A program made the translations under genes and the position numbers. A stretch of 64,000 bases of DNA from Parachlorella kessleri. Its lineage: Eukaryota > Chlorophyta > Trebouxiophyceae > Chlorellales > Chlorellaceae. Below the pieces are notes generated by a model, which searched no databases, was not told where the DNA came from, and saw only the letters and a program-made list of their open reading frames with translations. This document shows, piece after piece, positions 48,001 to 59,334 of the stretch. The stretch lies in NCBI GenBank assembly GCA_001598975.1, contig BBXU01000960.1:22600-86599 (forward strand). The letters are read 5' to 3'. Positions within the stretch are counted from its first letter, which is position 1; each line of letters begins with the position of its first letter.

Positions 48001-51000
48001 CTAAGCTTAGTAAAAGTCCAGATGTGCCTTGCTGGGGACTCCAAGTATCTGCTGAGCAAGGGCGGTCAATGCATCGGGTTTAGAAAGCAGACGCGCTGGG
48101 AGCTGGCATGAACACTTGGTTAGTATGAGTAGGCTTCTTAGGCTGTAACCTTTGTATTTCCAGGATATTATTTATACATTTGTGGTGTCATCAGCGAGCT
48201 ATGGATGGACCTTCGTGCTGACAATACGCACGCACCGTCCGACAGGTAGCAGGCAGCCTTGTCTCCGGCCCCTGCCTCCATCAGCGCCACTGCTAGCTGT
48301 GCCATGGGCTGAACAATGCCACCCTGCCCGTGCGCGCTGTTGCGCACACATAGAACCACAGCATCGCGCAGCCCGGCCGGGGAGGGCCCCAGGACAGGGC
48401 TTGCGCCTTGGGCTGGCTGCTGCGCGTGCTGGGTGGGCAGCCATGGGCAGGCAGTCAGGGCTGCGGAGTCCCTCAAGGCACCCACAATGAGGGCCTGCGT
48501 TATTAGAAGCCGGCCACATGACAGTGGTTGACAGGCATCAAGCTCAATGCAAAACCCTGGCACAACACCCTGCTGCGGCTTCAACAATGAGAGCTTGCCG
48601 CTGCAACCTCAAGGGGCCTGCAGACCTCCTGGCACAGGGCTAAAGGGACCTGCTGGGAGCCAGTGCTCACAGACAGCAGCAAACTCGCTAGTTTGCCTCA
48701 CATGGTGTTCACCCCGCTGCAACCCACCTTGAGTGCGTCTGTGGCTGGCTGCTCAAAGCGCTGGATGGAAGCCAGCACAAAGGAGACAGCAAGCATGAAT
48801 GAGGAGATGTGAGGGGAGTCCGATCTCAAATACCGGACCCAAGCCTGCGAGTGCCAGTCGACATCATGTCTGGGTAGTGCAAAATGGAAGCATGGCCTGA
48901 GTGTAGGTGCTTGTCTGCTACATATGCTTGCAGGTCCACCCACATCAGAGACGAGCGCCAGACCGTACTCAGCACCAGCAGATGTTAGACAGCTTCGGTC
49001 CTAACAGTCATAACATGAAGTACCTCCCTTTCAGGCTTTGTTCCTGCTTTTCAGCATCCAGCTGGCCAAGGAGGTACTAACGTCGCTCAACCCTATCCGG
49101 CATTCTACACAGACCACACTGCTACCCAGTACCCACACACCTGTCCCAGCTCTGCGTCGTGCTTAGCCGCCATGTCTATGTGCAGCAGCACCGACCCCTC
49201 CACCTCCAGCAGTCGACGGCGGGCAGGGTCATCTGCTGCTACAGCCGCCTCACGCTGCTCAAACAGCCTGACCACCTCCTGCAGGCATAGAGAAGGTATG
49301 GATGATATGGCTTACGGCAGCCATGATACACCACCTGACTGTCTGAATGTGACCTTGGCACACTCAGCAGGCATGATATGAATAAAGCACTACAGACGAA
49401 GTTGCCCAAAAAGGTGGCAGTAGGAGGCGTGCTACTCAACCCAGGACTGGCGGCCCGGTTTTCTTTGAGGTGTGGGATGCGGCTTCTCACCAGGAGTACA
49501 GTGTCGCGACAGCCCTTCGCTGCCAGCATTAGCAGCTGGTGAACCACAGCCGGCAAGTCGTGCACATCAGCCAGCTTTGCCCGAGCCACGGCCTTCTGCA
49601 CTGCTGCCTGCAAGGTCTCCTGGTTACTGCAGCCAGCCAATGGTCGAGAATCCTGAAGCTGTGACTGGCTTTTCTGCGAGTGGCAACAATTGCGCCCAGT
49701 GTGCCCTCAGCACAAGGGACCTCTGTGGTTTGCAGGTGCAAAAGTTGGTAAGGCTTCATGCGCACACACGGCTGTGCACAGCGAAAAAGCAACTGACTCA
49801 GAGCAGGCAAGGCGTCCTGCCAATGAGCTTCGCACTTACAGTGGGTAGTCTCGCAGCGCAACCAGGACCTTGGCAATGCTGTGTGCTGGCCAGTTATGCT
49901 GGCACACCCGCCGCATGACTCCTTGGCAGTAATCAGAGGCTTGACAGGTAGTAGTGCCCCCATTGTCCGCTGCAGGCAGACAATGATACTATATACCTCT
50001 AGGTACCAGGAGCAGTTTGTAGAAAGGACGAGCACAGTGATAAGTTACCAATCACAAATTTTGCAATGCAAGAGGCTTCAACGATGTGCGTGTGCATGCA
50101 TCACCTCTACAAGCCCTTGCCTTCGCAGTAACCTCACCTAACATAAAGGGCAAGGCACGCAAGAGGCTTTCTTTATCTGCTGCTCACCTGCCACATCAAG
50201 CAGGCCTACCATATTGCCTATTAGCAACAGCGCTGTAGGGAGAAGCTCCAGCACAGCACAGGCATTTGGGCAATCAATTTCAAATAGCTCCAAAGCAGCG
50301 TCAACCACCTGGGAATGGAAGGGGAAGCAAAGCACCTTGTGTTGTGACACTTTCAGCACCATGACAGGATGCCCAACCTCTGTAGCAAGGTGTATCCCTG
50401 GTCCTTTGCTGACAAGATGCTGCGCACACTAGACTGTATCCTTGGCCTTGGCGCTGTCACTCCTGCTGGTTAGCTGCCTCTTACCAAGTACTCACCTCGC
50501 AAATATCAACCGAGCTGACCATGCTGCCCAGCTCTGGGGCCAGTGTCGAAACCAGGCCATGGGCTTCGCCCTCTGACAGGGCAGCATCTCCCGCGGTGGA
50601 AAGCATGCCCAGACTGCTTTTAAGCACAGCTAGCCTCAAAGCTGACACTTTGCTGGCGTCCACTCCAGACTCATCAACGGTGAGGCCGGCCCTGGTGCCC
50701 ACGAGCAGCGCCCGTAGGCGCTCCTGCAAGGGTTGGAGCACCCTACTGTGCAGGAGTGTAGCTGGCGCAGGGCTGGCAGTACAATAATATCGAAGCTTCC
50801 CTGGCACCCAGCCATCCTTAGGACGCTTGCCCTGTGCGCCCTTTCGGCTCTGACCGCTTACCAGGAATTGTGCATCCCACTGTAGGGCGGCCACATCCCT
50901 TGGTGAAAGAGCTAACAAAAGCTCTCGCATGCGCCTGGCCGCCGTTTGCTTCTCATCAGGACCGGTCTGGCCCTGGTAGGCCTTATAAGCGCTCACCAGG

Positions 51001-51020
51001 GCGTCCATGCTGTCAAGCAT
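39064..51020 (-). CDS. FANCI: Fanconi anaemia group I protein homologue (FANCI), 31 exons
   Basis: Nuclear partner of FANCD2 in interstrand-crosslink repair. The manual model has 31 exons, all phase-consistent, for 1,478 residues (human about 1,330). First exons: 51020-50862, 50723-50496, 50308-50188, 49969-49840, 49626-49491; last: 40560-40434, 40219-40067, 39776-39624, 39296-39064. Collinear landmarks with animal FANCI: DLPAVVHQLLMLAAKGCRDT, VEGSVLLHIDMAAKHDAELG, SIQRFEQPATDALK, YLVMLLRKAMFS, ELMSFLRRCLSQQAEVRRAL then YEGMPAVL, NEQLTPPLKLEACARL, MDWVLAKLKVL, and C-terminal LVPNLVFQIEDYEKQLIRLS with MNLMLTAKRSTNRDFKL. The tail is acidic with a KRACR cluster. The residue matching human Lys523 is Leu559 (see findings). 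Intron 17 is GC-AG (ACAG|GCAAGA). The end of exon 23 (42264) is ambiguous: GTCTAG, or GC after CAG at 42286. Confidence 0.93.
41626..41650. repeat. (CAG)n microsatellite in FANCI intron 24
   Basis: About eight uninterrupted CAG triplets on the + strand, inside an intron, hence not translated. Confidence 0.8.
41876..42282 (+). repeat. Possible mobile-element insertion making up FANCI intron 23
   Basis: The segment is flanked by a 10-bp direct repeat GCCTGCGGGG (41866-41875 and 42283-42292). Near its right end it has TTAGACTAGACTAG (42253-42266), identical to the LINE tail in sense orientation, preceded by a perfect hairpin CCTGACTG/CAGTCAGG (42201-42224) and GTTGC/GCAAC. Removing the segment and one repeat copy leaves the FANCI frame continuous (ASPQ-AQLGG). 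The tail is not directly against the repeat, which weakens the case. Confidence 0.35.
45365..45412. repeat. GGT/poly-G low-complexity run in FANCI intron 15/16
   Basis: TGG repeats run into TGTGTG and a stretch of about a dozen G on the + strand. Likely to be difficult for sequencing; length may be inaccurate. Confidence 0.7.
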
Positions 51021-51906
51021 GCACGGAAAAGAGATCCTTTTCCTTCTTGTTATGATCAACGTTACATGCGATATAATACTGCTGTCTAGAGCTAAATTCC
51101 CGAGAGGGACCCAGAACGAATGGAAGGGCAGACGCAGCATGCACATCAGGACAGCAGGCTCTTGAATCCACTGCTGCTGCTTGAATCACTAGGGGCTGTG
51201 TCACCAAGGTGGCACCACTAGCATTCCCATTATGCAAGCATGAACGGAAGTGAGCTAATATATGTACTACTGGTATTGTATGCAGAGGTTCGAATCATCA
51301 GCTTCATCCCTTACACTATAGGGATTTGAGGCGTGGGCAAAGGCTTTGCACGCAGCCTTGACTGACTTGGTATGCCTGACAACAGCCCACCAGGGAGCCC
51401 TTGCTTCTTGAGGTCATTGCTGGAGGCTGCCCGCTGCCTGTGATTTTTAAGCACAAAAACATGCAACGGCTTGAGCTGGCAGTTTCTCTGACCACACAGA
51501 GGTTCATCACATACAATGTCTTACAAGCCTGTCATAGCACATGCTGTTTTATAGTACTCCCACAGGTAAGAGTTGAACTGAAACATTTGCTATCCATGCT
51601 GATTGTTTGCATAATCCATGCTGGCAAGGCCCTCCGCTGCCATTCAGCCTCGAAGCTGCGCCAAGCTGCAACGCTGTCAGCAGCAATGCTTTCAGAACCC
51701 AAAGGCTATGTAACTTCTATCGGTCCCGCCACATTGAAGTTGCATCATAACCAGCTGCTGCCTGCAGGCCAGTAAATCTGCAGACAGGGTGCATGCTTGA
51801 AGCTTGGGTTGGTTCTCTGCTGCATTTCGCACTACTTGACTGGCCAGTATTATCCTGTCTTGCAGGAGCAGGCAGGCATACCTGGCACGCTGGCCTGCAC
51901 ATAGGG
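51021..51906. other. Region upstream of FANCI
   Basis: 886 bases between the FANCI start and the stop of the next minus-strand gene. It should hold the FANCI promoter and the other gene's 3' UTR; TTACA (TGTAA in sense) at 51531-51535 could serve that gene. AT-richer around 51240-51320. Nothing else recognised. Confidence 0.4.
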
Positions 51907-52485
51907 TCAGTTGATGTTGCCAGCCCCCGCAGGAGCCTGCTGGGTCGCATTTGCTGCTGCTGCTAGCTGAGCCTTCATCGCCTCAAACTTCTCCCGGGCG
52001 TCGCGGATGATAGCTGCAGCCTCAGCAGGCAGCGCAAAGCCAGGAAAATCCACTGGCTGCTGCTTCTGGTCGGCAGGCTTTTCAAGAGACATAGCTGCCA
52101 TCCTGGCTTCACCAGGCCGGGTGGTAGGCTCCTCTGCTTGGTACGAGGTGGCCCCCATGGAGGCCAGGATGTGTTCCCGTGCGTCTTTCTGCTGCAGCTT
52201 TGCCACCAGGTTGGGGTACTGGGCAGCCATCATAGCAGTAACTTCATCTTCTGTAGGGATGTCCGCCTCACCGGTGGCAAGACACACAAGGACTGCCTGC
52301 ACCAGGGAAGGACGGTGGGAGTCAGCAAGTGGGCATGGCCAGACATACCATACCGAGCTCCCTCCAAGGAGCTAGGGTAAGTCCAACAGTCTTGATAGGA
52401 ACGTCATCTTCCAGTGATCTGCCTCGAAACGCACCAGGCAGGCCAGGGTCCTGAGCCCACTGATCATATCGAGCAATAGCGTGTA
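51907..52485 (-). CDS. Unidentified protein (5' end unresolved)
   Basis: I do not recognise this gene. The last exon (52296-51907) is well supported: it follows a good acceptor (cctggtgcag) and encodes 129 residues beginning AVLVCLATGEADIPTEDEVT, with AAQYPNLVAKLQQKDAREHI and a C-terminal helix (IIRDAREKFEAMKAQLAAAA) ending GAGNIN. A preceding exon 52485-52349 is phase-compatible (YDQWAQDPGLPGAFRGRSLE, then PIKTVGLTLAPWRELGM, donor GTATGT). Upstream, 52500-52820 may contain the start, but no exon with matching phase was found. The product seems to be a soluble, partly helical protein of about 180-220 residues with no signal peptide visible in the known part. Confidence 0.55.
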
Positions 52486-53754
52486 CTAAGGGAAATGCGA
52501 TTATGCGATTCCTCTACCTTCTTAATGCACAGAAAGGGCACCCTATGTGAAACACCGGCACAGGAGAGGACAAGTCGCCGACTTCGCGCCTTTTTGTGGT
52601 TACGAACCCTGACTACTAGAGCGCGAAGTTATAACTAGTTATGACACAGCATGTGACACAGGCTACAGTTTGTTTGCCACACAACCCTCAGATGAACCTA
52701 AGTTGCGAGGTGATGTTATCAGCGTTTCTGCCGTTGCGGCGGGCCCCAGGTGTGGAACACTGACCAGGAGTCTGGCCACTTTGTTTTGCCTACACGGCTG
52801 GCACGAGAACCGACCATCATGACAAAGGGCGTGTTCGTACCTCATCCGGGGATCTCCTCCTTGGCTGGCACCTTAGGAATCACGGTGCCCAATCGATTGG
52901 CTCCATTGGTAACAGTCTTATAAGACTGCAATATTGGCACGCTTGGGGATGCTCACAGCCCAGGCAGGACCATCACCAAGCCGACACAGCTATTACAGTG
53001 CAGCCACGGCTGTGGCAGCGCACCCAGGACAGGAACAATATTGCCTGGTCAATGCCCACGCATCACCCACGACCAATCGTCGACCCTGCCAACCCCCTGG
53101 AGGACAGTTCCCTGTCAGCAGCCCTGGCCCCACTACACCCGGCTTCAGCAAGTGTTTTGAAATGAACCCGGGACTTTCAACCCTGAGCTTGCACTCCTTG
53201 CTATGTTGTGTTGGCTGTCCCCACTGTCCTTTGTGTGTCAAGTATATCACAGCTGTTGCAGGTTGGTTGCGTGAGCTGGAAGCTTAACATCACACTTACT
53301 ACCAAGCATCACATACCAGCCCAAAACACTCCGCCAGGGTCTTGAAACAGCTGAAGTTGTGTAGGTTTTTTTGATGTACCAGTTTGCTGCCTTCTTGCTT
53401 TCCTTGTAGGCTGCCCCACCTCACACTCCCACCGTCCTCCCAGCATCCTGCACCCAAATAACCGTTGTTCTCCCTCAAGCCTTTCGTGTCCTTTACCCCT
53501 CGTGCTGCGCACTCCAGCATCATGACAAAGCTTCATATATGGATTCTGCTCGGCTTAGGCAGGAAGGGAGTCCTGGAGTGATTTGTTTGTGGAATTCGTT
53601 GCATCCAAGATTATGGAATGGAGCCGCGACCTCCGAGGAGAAGGTATAATAGAGCTGAAACCGAAGCTGCCTTTTGACACCTCGAATGTGGTTAGCCTTG
53701 GGCTTACCTCTTCAGCATCACCAAGGCTATAGCTTGCTGCTATCGTGTGCAAGC
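52486..53754. other. Divergent upstream region
   Basis: 1,269 bases between the unidentified minus-strand gene and the FAS1 gene. It should contain the missing first exon of the former and both promoters. The last 100 bases are probably 5' UTR of the FAS1 gene. No other element recognised. Confidence 0.4.
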
Positions 53755-56700
53755 ATGGAGACCAGAGCGCTTGTCGTGGCTCTAGTAGCGCTGCAGCTGG
53801 CAGCCTTGGTGTCTTGCCAGACTGGTTCTTCAAGCACCAGTAAGCAACTGCCACTCTTTGACATGCTCATGGACTCAGGCTGTGGGTACAGCAGGGCGTC
53901 AGAGCTACCTGCTTGAGTGCTTACCTACCAAGGCAGGCTGGGCATGCATGCATGGGGCTGACCTGCCACCGGCAGTCTGGGAGCTGTGCAGGAGACGCGG
54001 TGTACGAAGCAGAGCCTTGTGTGCCTGCAGCGGAGGCTTATACCGCAGTTCAAGGCACCTGACAATTTCGCTGTGGATGCAGTGGCCCCGGCGGAGTCTG
54101 TGACGTCCCTACCTCCTGGGTGCAACTGCACGGATGTCGGCATAAGCGGGTGGGTATGCTGGCCACCCCTCAACGTGGCATCTGACTTTTGAGGACTGGC
54201 TCAAGGGAGGAAGGCCCTTGCTTGCATTGAGGGCTTGTGGGAGCCTGCGTCATGGCTGGACCCTGACCGGCATCACAGTGACTGCTGGCGCTCGTGCCCG
54301 CCTTGCAGGAACGTGGACGTTGACGGTAGAATCGGGTGCCGACAATGGCTGCAGCAGTCCACTGGCGACCCCACCTGGGCCTGCTATGTGAAAGACCCGT
54401 CTACCTGCCCCTCAGCACTCCCATCGTCCGCCTTTCCAGGAGCATACTACAGGTGTGCTTCTGCATGCATGGTCTCCCCTGCATCTCATTGCCTGCTTCT
54501 GCCAGTCTCCCAAGGATCTCATGATTTCCACCCGCCCTGCCCGCAATATACGGGCGCCTGCTGTACTGGCGGACTGCAGCCTGGACTAGCTTGGCAGTAC
54601 GCTGCATGCTTGCTGGACACCAGCCCGGCTAGCTTGTGCCTGGCTATTGTTACCTCTGCATACAAGCGCAAGGGCTGCATCATCTGTTGGCATGCTTGTA
54701 GGGTGTGCAACCCTGACGTGGATGTGACCCTAGAGGAGGCCAGTGGGGCCAACAGGACCCTGGAAGACATCATAAAGAACGTGAGCATACTTGCCTAAAG
54801 CTAGTTTGTTAGAAGACTTGAGAAGCTTTCAAGGGAGCTGGGGACGGTACTTTGTGTGCTGTACAGCAAGCACATGCGCTTGGCCAGACTGGGGCCCGAT
54901 CTTGCAAGTGGGCCACCAGCTCTGTCATGCAACCATCTCCCCCACCGGCCTGGCACTTGCCTGCCAAGACCTTTTGCCCGGCTGGCCTATCCCACGAGAA
55001 AGGCACACCGACAGCCTTCCATGTGCTGTGACTTGCGCATGGACCAGGTTGTATGGAAGCGCTGCCTGCCGAGCCCTCTGGCAGTGCCCACACTTTCTGC
55101 GCCTGCAAGCGACCTGGGGTGTTGCGGTGAACCCTTGTGCAGGTGCCTGACCTCTCGATTTTTGCAGCAGCCCTGGACCAGGTTGGGCTGCTGGATGCCC
55201 TGGGCAGCAGCGGAGACCTGTCGGGCGTCACCCTCTTTGCCCCCAGGTGGGGTGGGGTGGGATGTTGGCGGGCCTCCCAGCCTGGGCTCAGGCTGTGGAG
55301 ATGGCTCACGGCTTGCGCGGCAGCAGTTGTTTGAGTGTTATGGGTGAATGATTCTTGTGGTCTTTGGTATTTGCTTGATTGTGCGGATTTGAGAGTAGAA
55401 CACTAGCCTGCATGGTGCAGCAACTGAGGTGTGCCGGCGGTGCCTGCACTTGGTTCACCGCTGGTGCTGGATGACATGCATAACGCCCTCCACAAAGCGT
55501 GCCCCCTTGCCTTGGGCGTGCAGCGACGCCGCGTTCCAGGACATGTTTGCCGTGCTGAACATAACGGAGGCCGACTTGGCCGACTGGGACAAGCTGGTCG
55601 CGCTGCTGCTGTTCCACATCGGCATAGGTGAGAAGGCCGGGCAGCTGCCGCCCCAGGCAGGGCCTTAATCAACGGCAGGCTGTGCACGGGGTCTGCATTG
55701 TACACCCAGCATGTCGCTACAGCCTGTCTGGTATGCTGCTCCCAAGGGGGTGCTGTGTGCACCAATGAACGACATCTTTTACCGTGAGTACTGTGACCAT
55801 TGCCCCTGCTGCTAACACACATGATGGCCAGCAGCGAGCCAGGCATGACTTGTTTTGTGCACCTCCTGCCTGCCTGCCCTCCTCTTCACAGGCGAGTACA
55901 CCAAGGCCGACCTGGCGGGGCAGGCCTTCACAGAGATCCCCACCGCAGCCCCCGCCGCCTTCAGCACGCTGCTGGCGCGCACCACCAGGCGCGTCGTGTA
56001 CCAGCCGGGGATGCCGCGTCAGGCCTTCCAGGTGTGGTGTGGTGTGGTGTGGTGTGGTGTGGTGTGGTGCGCTGTGCTGTGTTGTGCTGTGCTGCAGGGT
56101 GGTGTGGGGTGGGATAGTGTGGTGTAGTTTGTAGCATGCAGTCCTTTGCTGGCTCACGAGGGGCAGGCCTGGTGGCCCAGGGTTGGGCCTGGCCATGGAC
56201 TTGAGGGACTTGGCCATGGTGCACGGGGGCGCCCAGGGCACGCAAGGCGGGGATGCTCAAGTAGGTGCATGCAGGTGGAGTACTGCTGGGTGACAGCATC
56301 CCATCTAGCTTCAGCAGCAGCAGCGCTGGGCCCGCCCTTGCCTGGTGCCCCTTCCCCCATGCCTGCCTGCTATGTGCAGCAGTGCCCCTAAGAAAGAATG
56401 GTGCAGGGCCAACCTGTGTAAGTGTTGCAGCTGGGTAAGCTGAGCGCGCCTATCTGTTGGCTGTGCCTCACGCGTGAAGCTTGTCAGCGCGGCGGCACTC
56501 TGGTCAAACTGACTCTCAGTAGACTTGTCCGCTCAGCTGCTGGAGCTGGATGCGCCCGTGTACGACCCCTCCAGCGCCACTGGCAGCAGCGAGGGCACCT
56601 TTGGCTACCGCCAGTTCATTGCATGTAAGACATTCAGGATGTAGTGATCAGGGCAGCAAGGTCAGAGGCATGCGGATTGGGGTGTACGATGGGTTGTGGG

Positions 56701-58969
56701 GTAGAGGTGCCATCCAGCGTGGTCTGGCTTGCCCACCAACATCCTGCATCTTCTAGGGATGTGCTGGACTAGGTTGGGGCAAGGGCAGGCTTCATGGCAG
56801 GCTTGTCGTTGGGATGTATGGAGCCAGGGCGTCCTTCCTGTGACGGCTTAGCAGATGCTGCTAGCCCGGTAGCAATATACTCTCAAACTACTGTGCTCGT
56901 TGCCTCCTCCATGATGCTACAGCCAACGGGGTGCTGCACGTCATCAATGGGGTGATGGGCCCGCCGCAAACAGCAACTGAGTTCCTGGCAGACACCCCCA
57001 GCTTCTCCACCTTCGTCCAGGCTATGAACATCACCGGAGTGCTGGTAAGCTTGAGCCCACCTGGCTGGACTCTTGGCAGGCACGAACCCACCGCCCTGCC
57101 TGGCAAGACGGGCCGGGTGTTTGATGGTGTTTGCTAGCAGGTTTATGCCAGCTTTGCCGTTGCTTACTGGTTTGGGGGAACTCCCACCTAATGTGGGCGT
57201 TCAAAATCCATGGGAATGCTCCCCGCAATTTTTACTACGCTGTTGCGTACCGTGTGGCGGCTGCTCAAGTATGGGCATGGTTGCAGGATCTGATCGGCTC
57301 CGACTGCCCCAACGCCACCACTGGCGACTGCGACTTCAACCCCATCACCATCTGTGAGTGGGTGCTTGTCGATAGTTACATGTAGCCCATCTGCATACAC
57401 TGAGTTGCATAATGTGTGATCAAGTCTTCACAGGGGGTGGAGGGCCTGAGGGGCTCTAGGTAGATCCCTGAAACTGTGCTATTGGAGCTCAAAGTGACTC
57501 TGACTAGCCAGTGGTATGGCCTTTATGCACCCACAGCAGCCGTGCAGCGCCCAGCATGCATAGCATGCGCCTCACCACCTGGGGTACCTCCCTGCTGCGC
57601 AGGGGCCCCCACCAACACTGCATTCCAGAGGCTGGCGGCTGCACAAAATGTCACAGTGGCGGACCTGCTTGACCTGCCGGTGAACCAGGCAAGTGTGGTA
57701 ATGGGCTGTGGAGAGGGGCATTGCTAGTCATGCCTAGCGTGTGTCTTGGCAGAACACCCATGCATGTGTAGCTCAGTGGCAGCTGGCCCACAGCAAGCCA
57801 CTCATAGAGACATACATGGCCACAGGTAGGGAGCACCATTAGTTGATCCAGGGCCGCGCACTTGGGCTAGCTATAGTCTGGGGGTTGGCCTTTCTCCAAT
57901 TCATGAACATGCCGGCGTCTGAGCCCCGGACGCAGATGCCACATCCTCGTAATCTGCTGGCTGCAGCTGGAAGACATTGTGCTGGGCCACATCACCGACC
58001 CTGATGCGGTCACCTCCCCAATTATAGTCAGCGAGCTGGTGAGGGGGTGCTGGGTGGCTGGCTGGGTGGCCGTCTCTCGGGATGCCCCCATGCATGTTGC
58101 CCACCAGGCCCTGTCCATGAAGCATGCATTGCCTGCTGGGCCATGCTGGGTTCCCAATCATGCTGTTTTAATCCCTAGTGAGGCTGCATGTCATCAGCTG
58201 ACGTGCATGGAAAGGCAGCACCCATGCTTGCTGCCATGGAAGGATCTCAGAATGTAAAGTGCATCTTATCGCTCGGCTTTGCACCTGCAGAGTGGTAATG
58301 ATACCATCCCAACATTGTACGGCAGCAACGTGACGGTAGCCATCAACACCACCTTTGTAAGGGGTAAGCTGCCGTGCCCCGCCGAGTGTGCACAACCACG
58401 CCGGGGAGCCCACTCCTCTGGTGACACCACCCATATTGTATGCTGCAAAACCTTCACCAAGGAGGGACATGGCACTTGACTCCACACCAACCTAGGCATT
58501 TGGCATGAGATGGCGACCTACAGTTGTGCCAGCTGATGCCAGCTCATGAGCCTGACCCCTGTCCCCTGAGTGCAGCTGGTGTGGATCCCCTGCTGGGCCC
58601 CCTCTTTGTACAGCGCCAGGAGCTGGTGCTGCAGTCAGCCAACCCCCAGGCGGCAGGGATCGGCTCTGCGCAGGGCTTCAAGGTGTACAACGGTGAGTGG
58701 GAGGCCTGGCCAGACCACAGGTGCTGGAGCAGTGATAGGGCACAGAGCCCCTCCTTCAGGGATGCCAAGTGGTGGACATGCCCTGGTACATACACAGCTG
58801 CCAGTGCCCCACATGCATGGTGCATGGTGCAGGTATCGTGTACCCCATCACGCGCGTGCTGCTGCCCTACCCTGTGGCTGAGGGCGAGGTCGCACAGCAA
58901 GCCGGAGCGCAGACCCAGGCTGCGGCCGCGCCAACAGCCGAGTCTGGCCAGGCTGGCAACGGCTACTAG
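53755..58969 (+). CDS. Secreted protein with Cys-rich module and two fasciclin (FAS1) domains
   Basis: Fifteen phase-consistent exons (53755-53839, 54083-54149, 54309-54452, 54702-54780, 55143-55246, 55524-55627, 55892-56031, 56537-56624, 56923-57044, 57287-57353, 57603-57688, 57967-58038, 58291-58363, 58576-58692, 58833-58969) give 494 residues. Residues 1-21 are a signal peptide (LVVALVALQLAALVSC). Residues about 40-105 form a Cys-rich module (CNCTDVGISG, GCRQWLQQS, WACYVKDPSTCPSA, FPGAYYRVC). The first FAS1 domain starts VPDLSIFAAALDQVGLLDAL with TLFAPSDAAFQDMF; the second has FSTFVQAMNITGVL, WAPTNTAFQRLA and LEDIVLGHITDPDA. FAS1 domains mediate adhesion in extracellular matrix or wall. 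Several N-x-T sites. The C-terminus is Ala/Gln-rich, without an obvious GPI signal. Intron 11 is GC-AG (CAG|GCAAGT). Confidence 0.88.
56032..56095. repeat. (GTGTG)n / (TGTGC)n pentanucleotide repeat at start of FAS1 intron 7
   Basis: About seven GTGTG-type units run from the exon boundary, then degrade to TGTGC-type units until GCTGCAGG. The first two bases of the repeat are the splice donor itself. Confidence 0.75.
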
Positions 58970-59334
58970 GCCTCTGTACACTACCAGCCGTATACTTAGA
59001 AGTGCGGTGGCGCTGCGGTGCGGCGCATGTATAGTGAGCTTAAGCGTCTTGGAGTGCATTGGGTGTCCCCTGCATCGCTTGCGGTCCAGAGGAGTTGAAA
59101 GCAGCCTGGGGAACCTCCCAAGTTCTTTCTGTGCACAGCCATATGCTGTTGTGTTCTGTATAGAGTAGCCCTCGCAGGCTATGGTTGCTTACATAAGCAG
59201 GTCACCTTAATGAAGTAGGCATCCACACAGGCCACCGTGCTTGCCAAGGTGACCTCTACTAGTAGCCAGGCTCTGTCACTCCGCAGGAGTAGGACACGGT
59301 TCTGCTCACTGGCTGCCGATGTCAGCCCCATGCC
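58970..59334. other. Convergent intergenic spacer
   Basis: 365 bases between convergent stops; both 3' UTRs. Nothing else apart from the poly(A) candidate listed separately. Confidence 0.5.
59189..59193 (-). terminator. Candidate polyadenylation signal TGTAA for methylesterase gene
   Basis: TTACA on + strand, TGTAA in gene sense, 142 bases after the stop at 59335. Confidence 0.4.

Noticed and set aside
57753..57826. Extra exon of the FAS1 gene (NTHACVAQWQLAHSK)
   Set aside because: Splice-like borders exist, but it would interrupt the FAS1 motif between the PVNQ and LEDIVLGHI segments, which read directly into one another as the domain requires.
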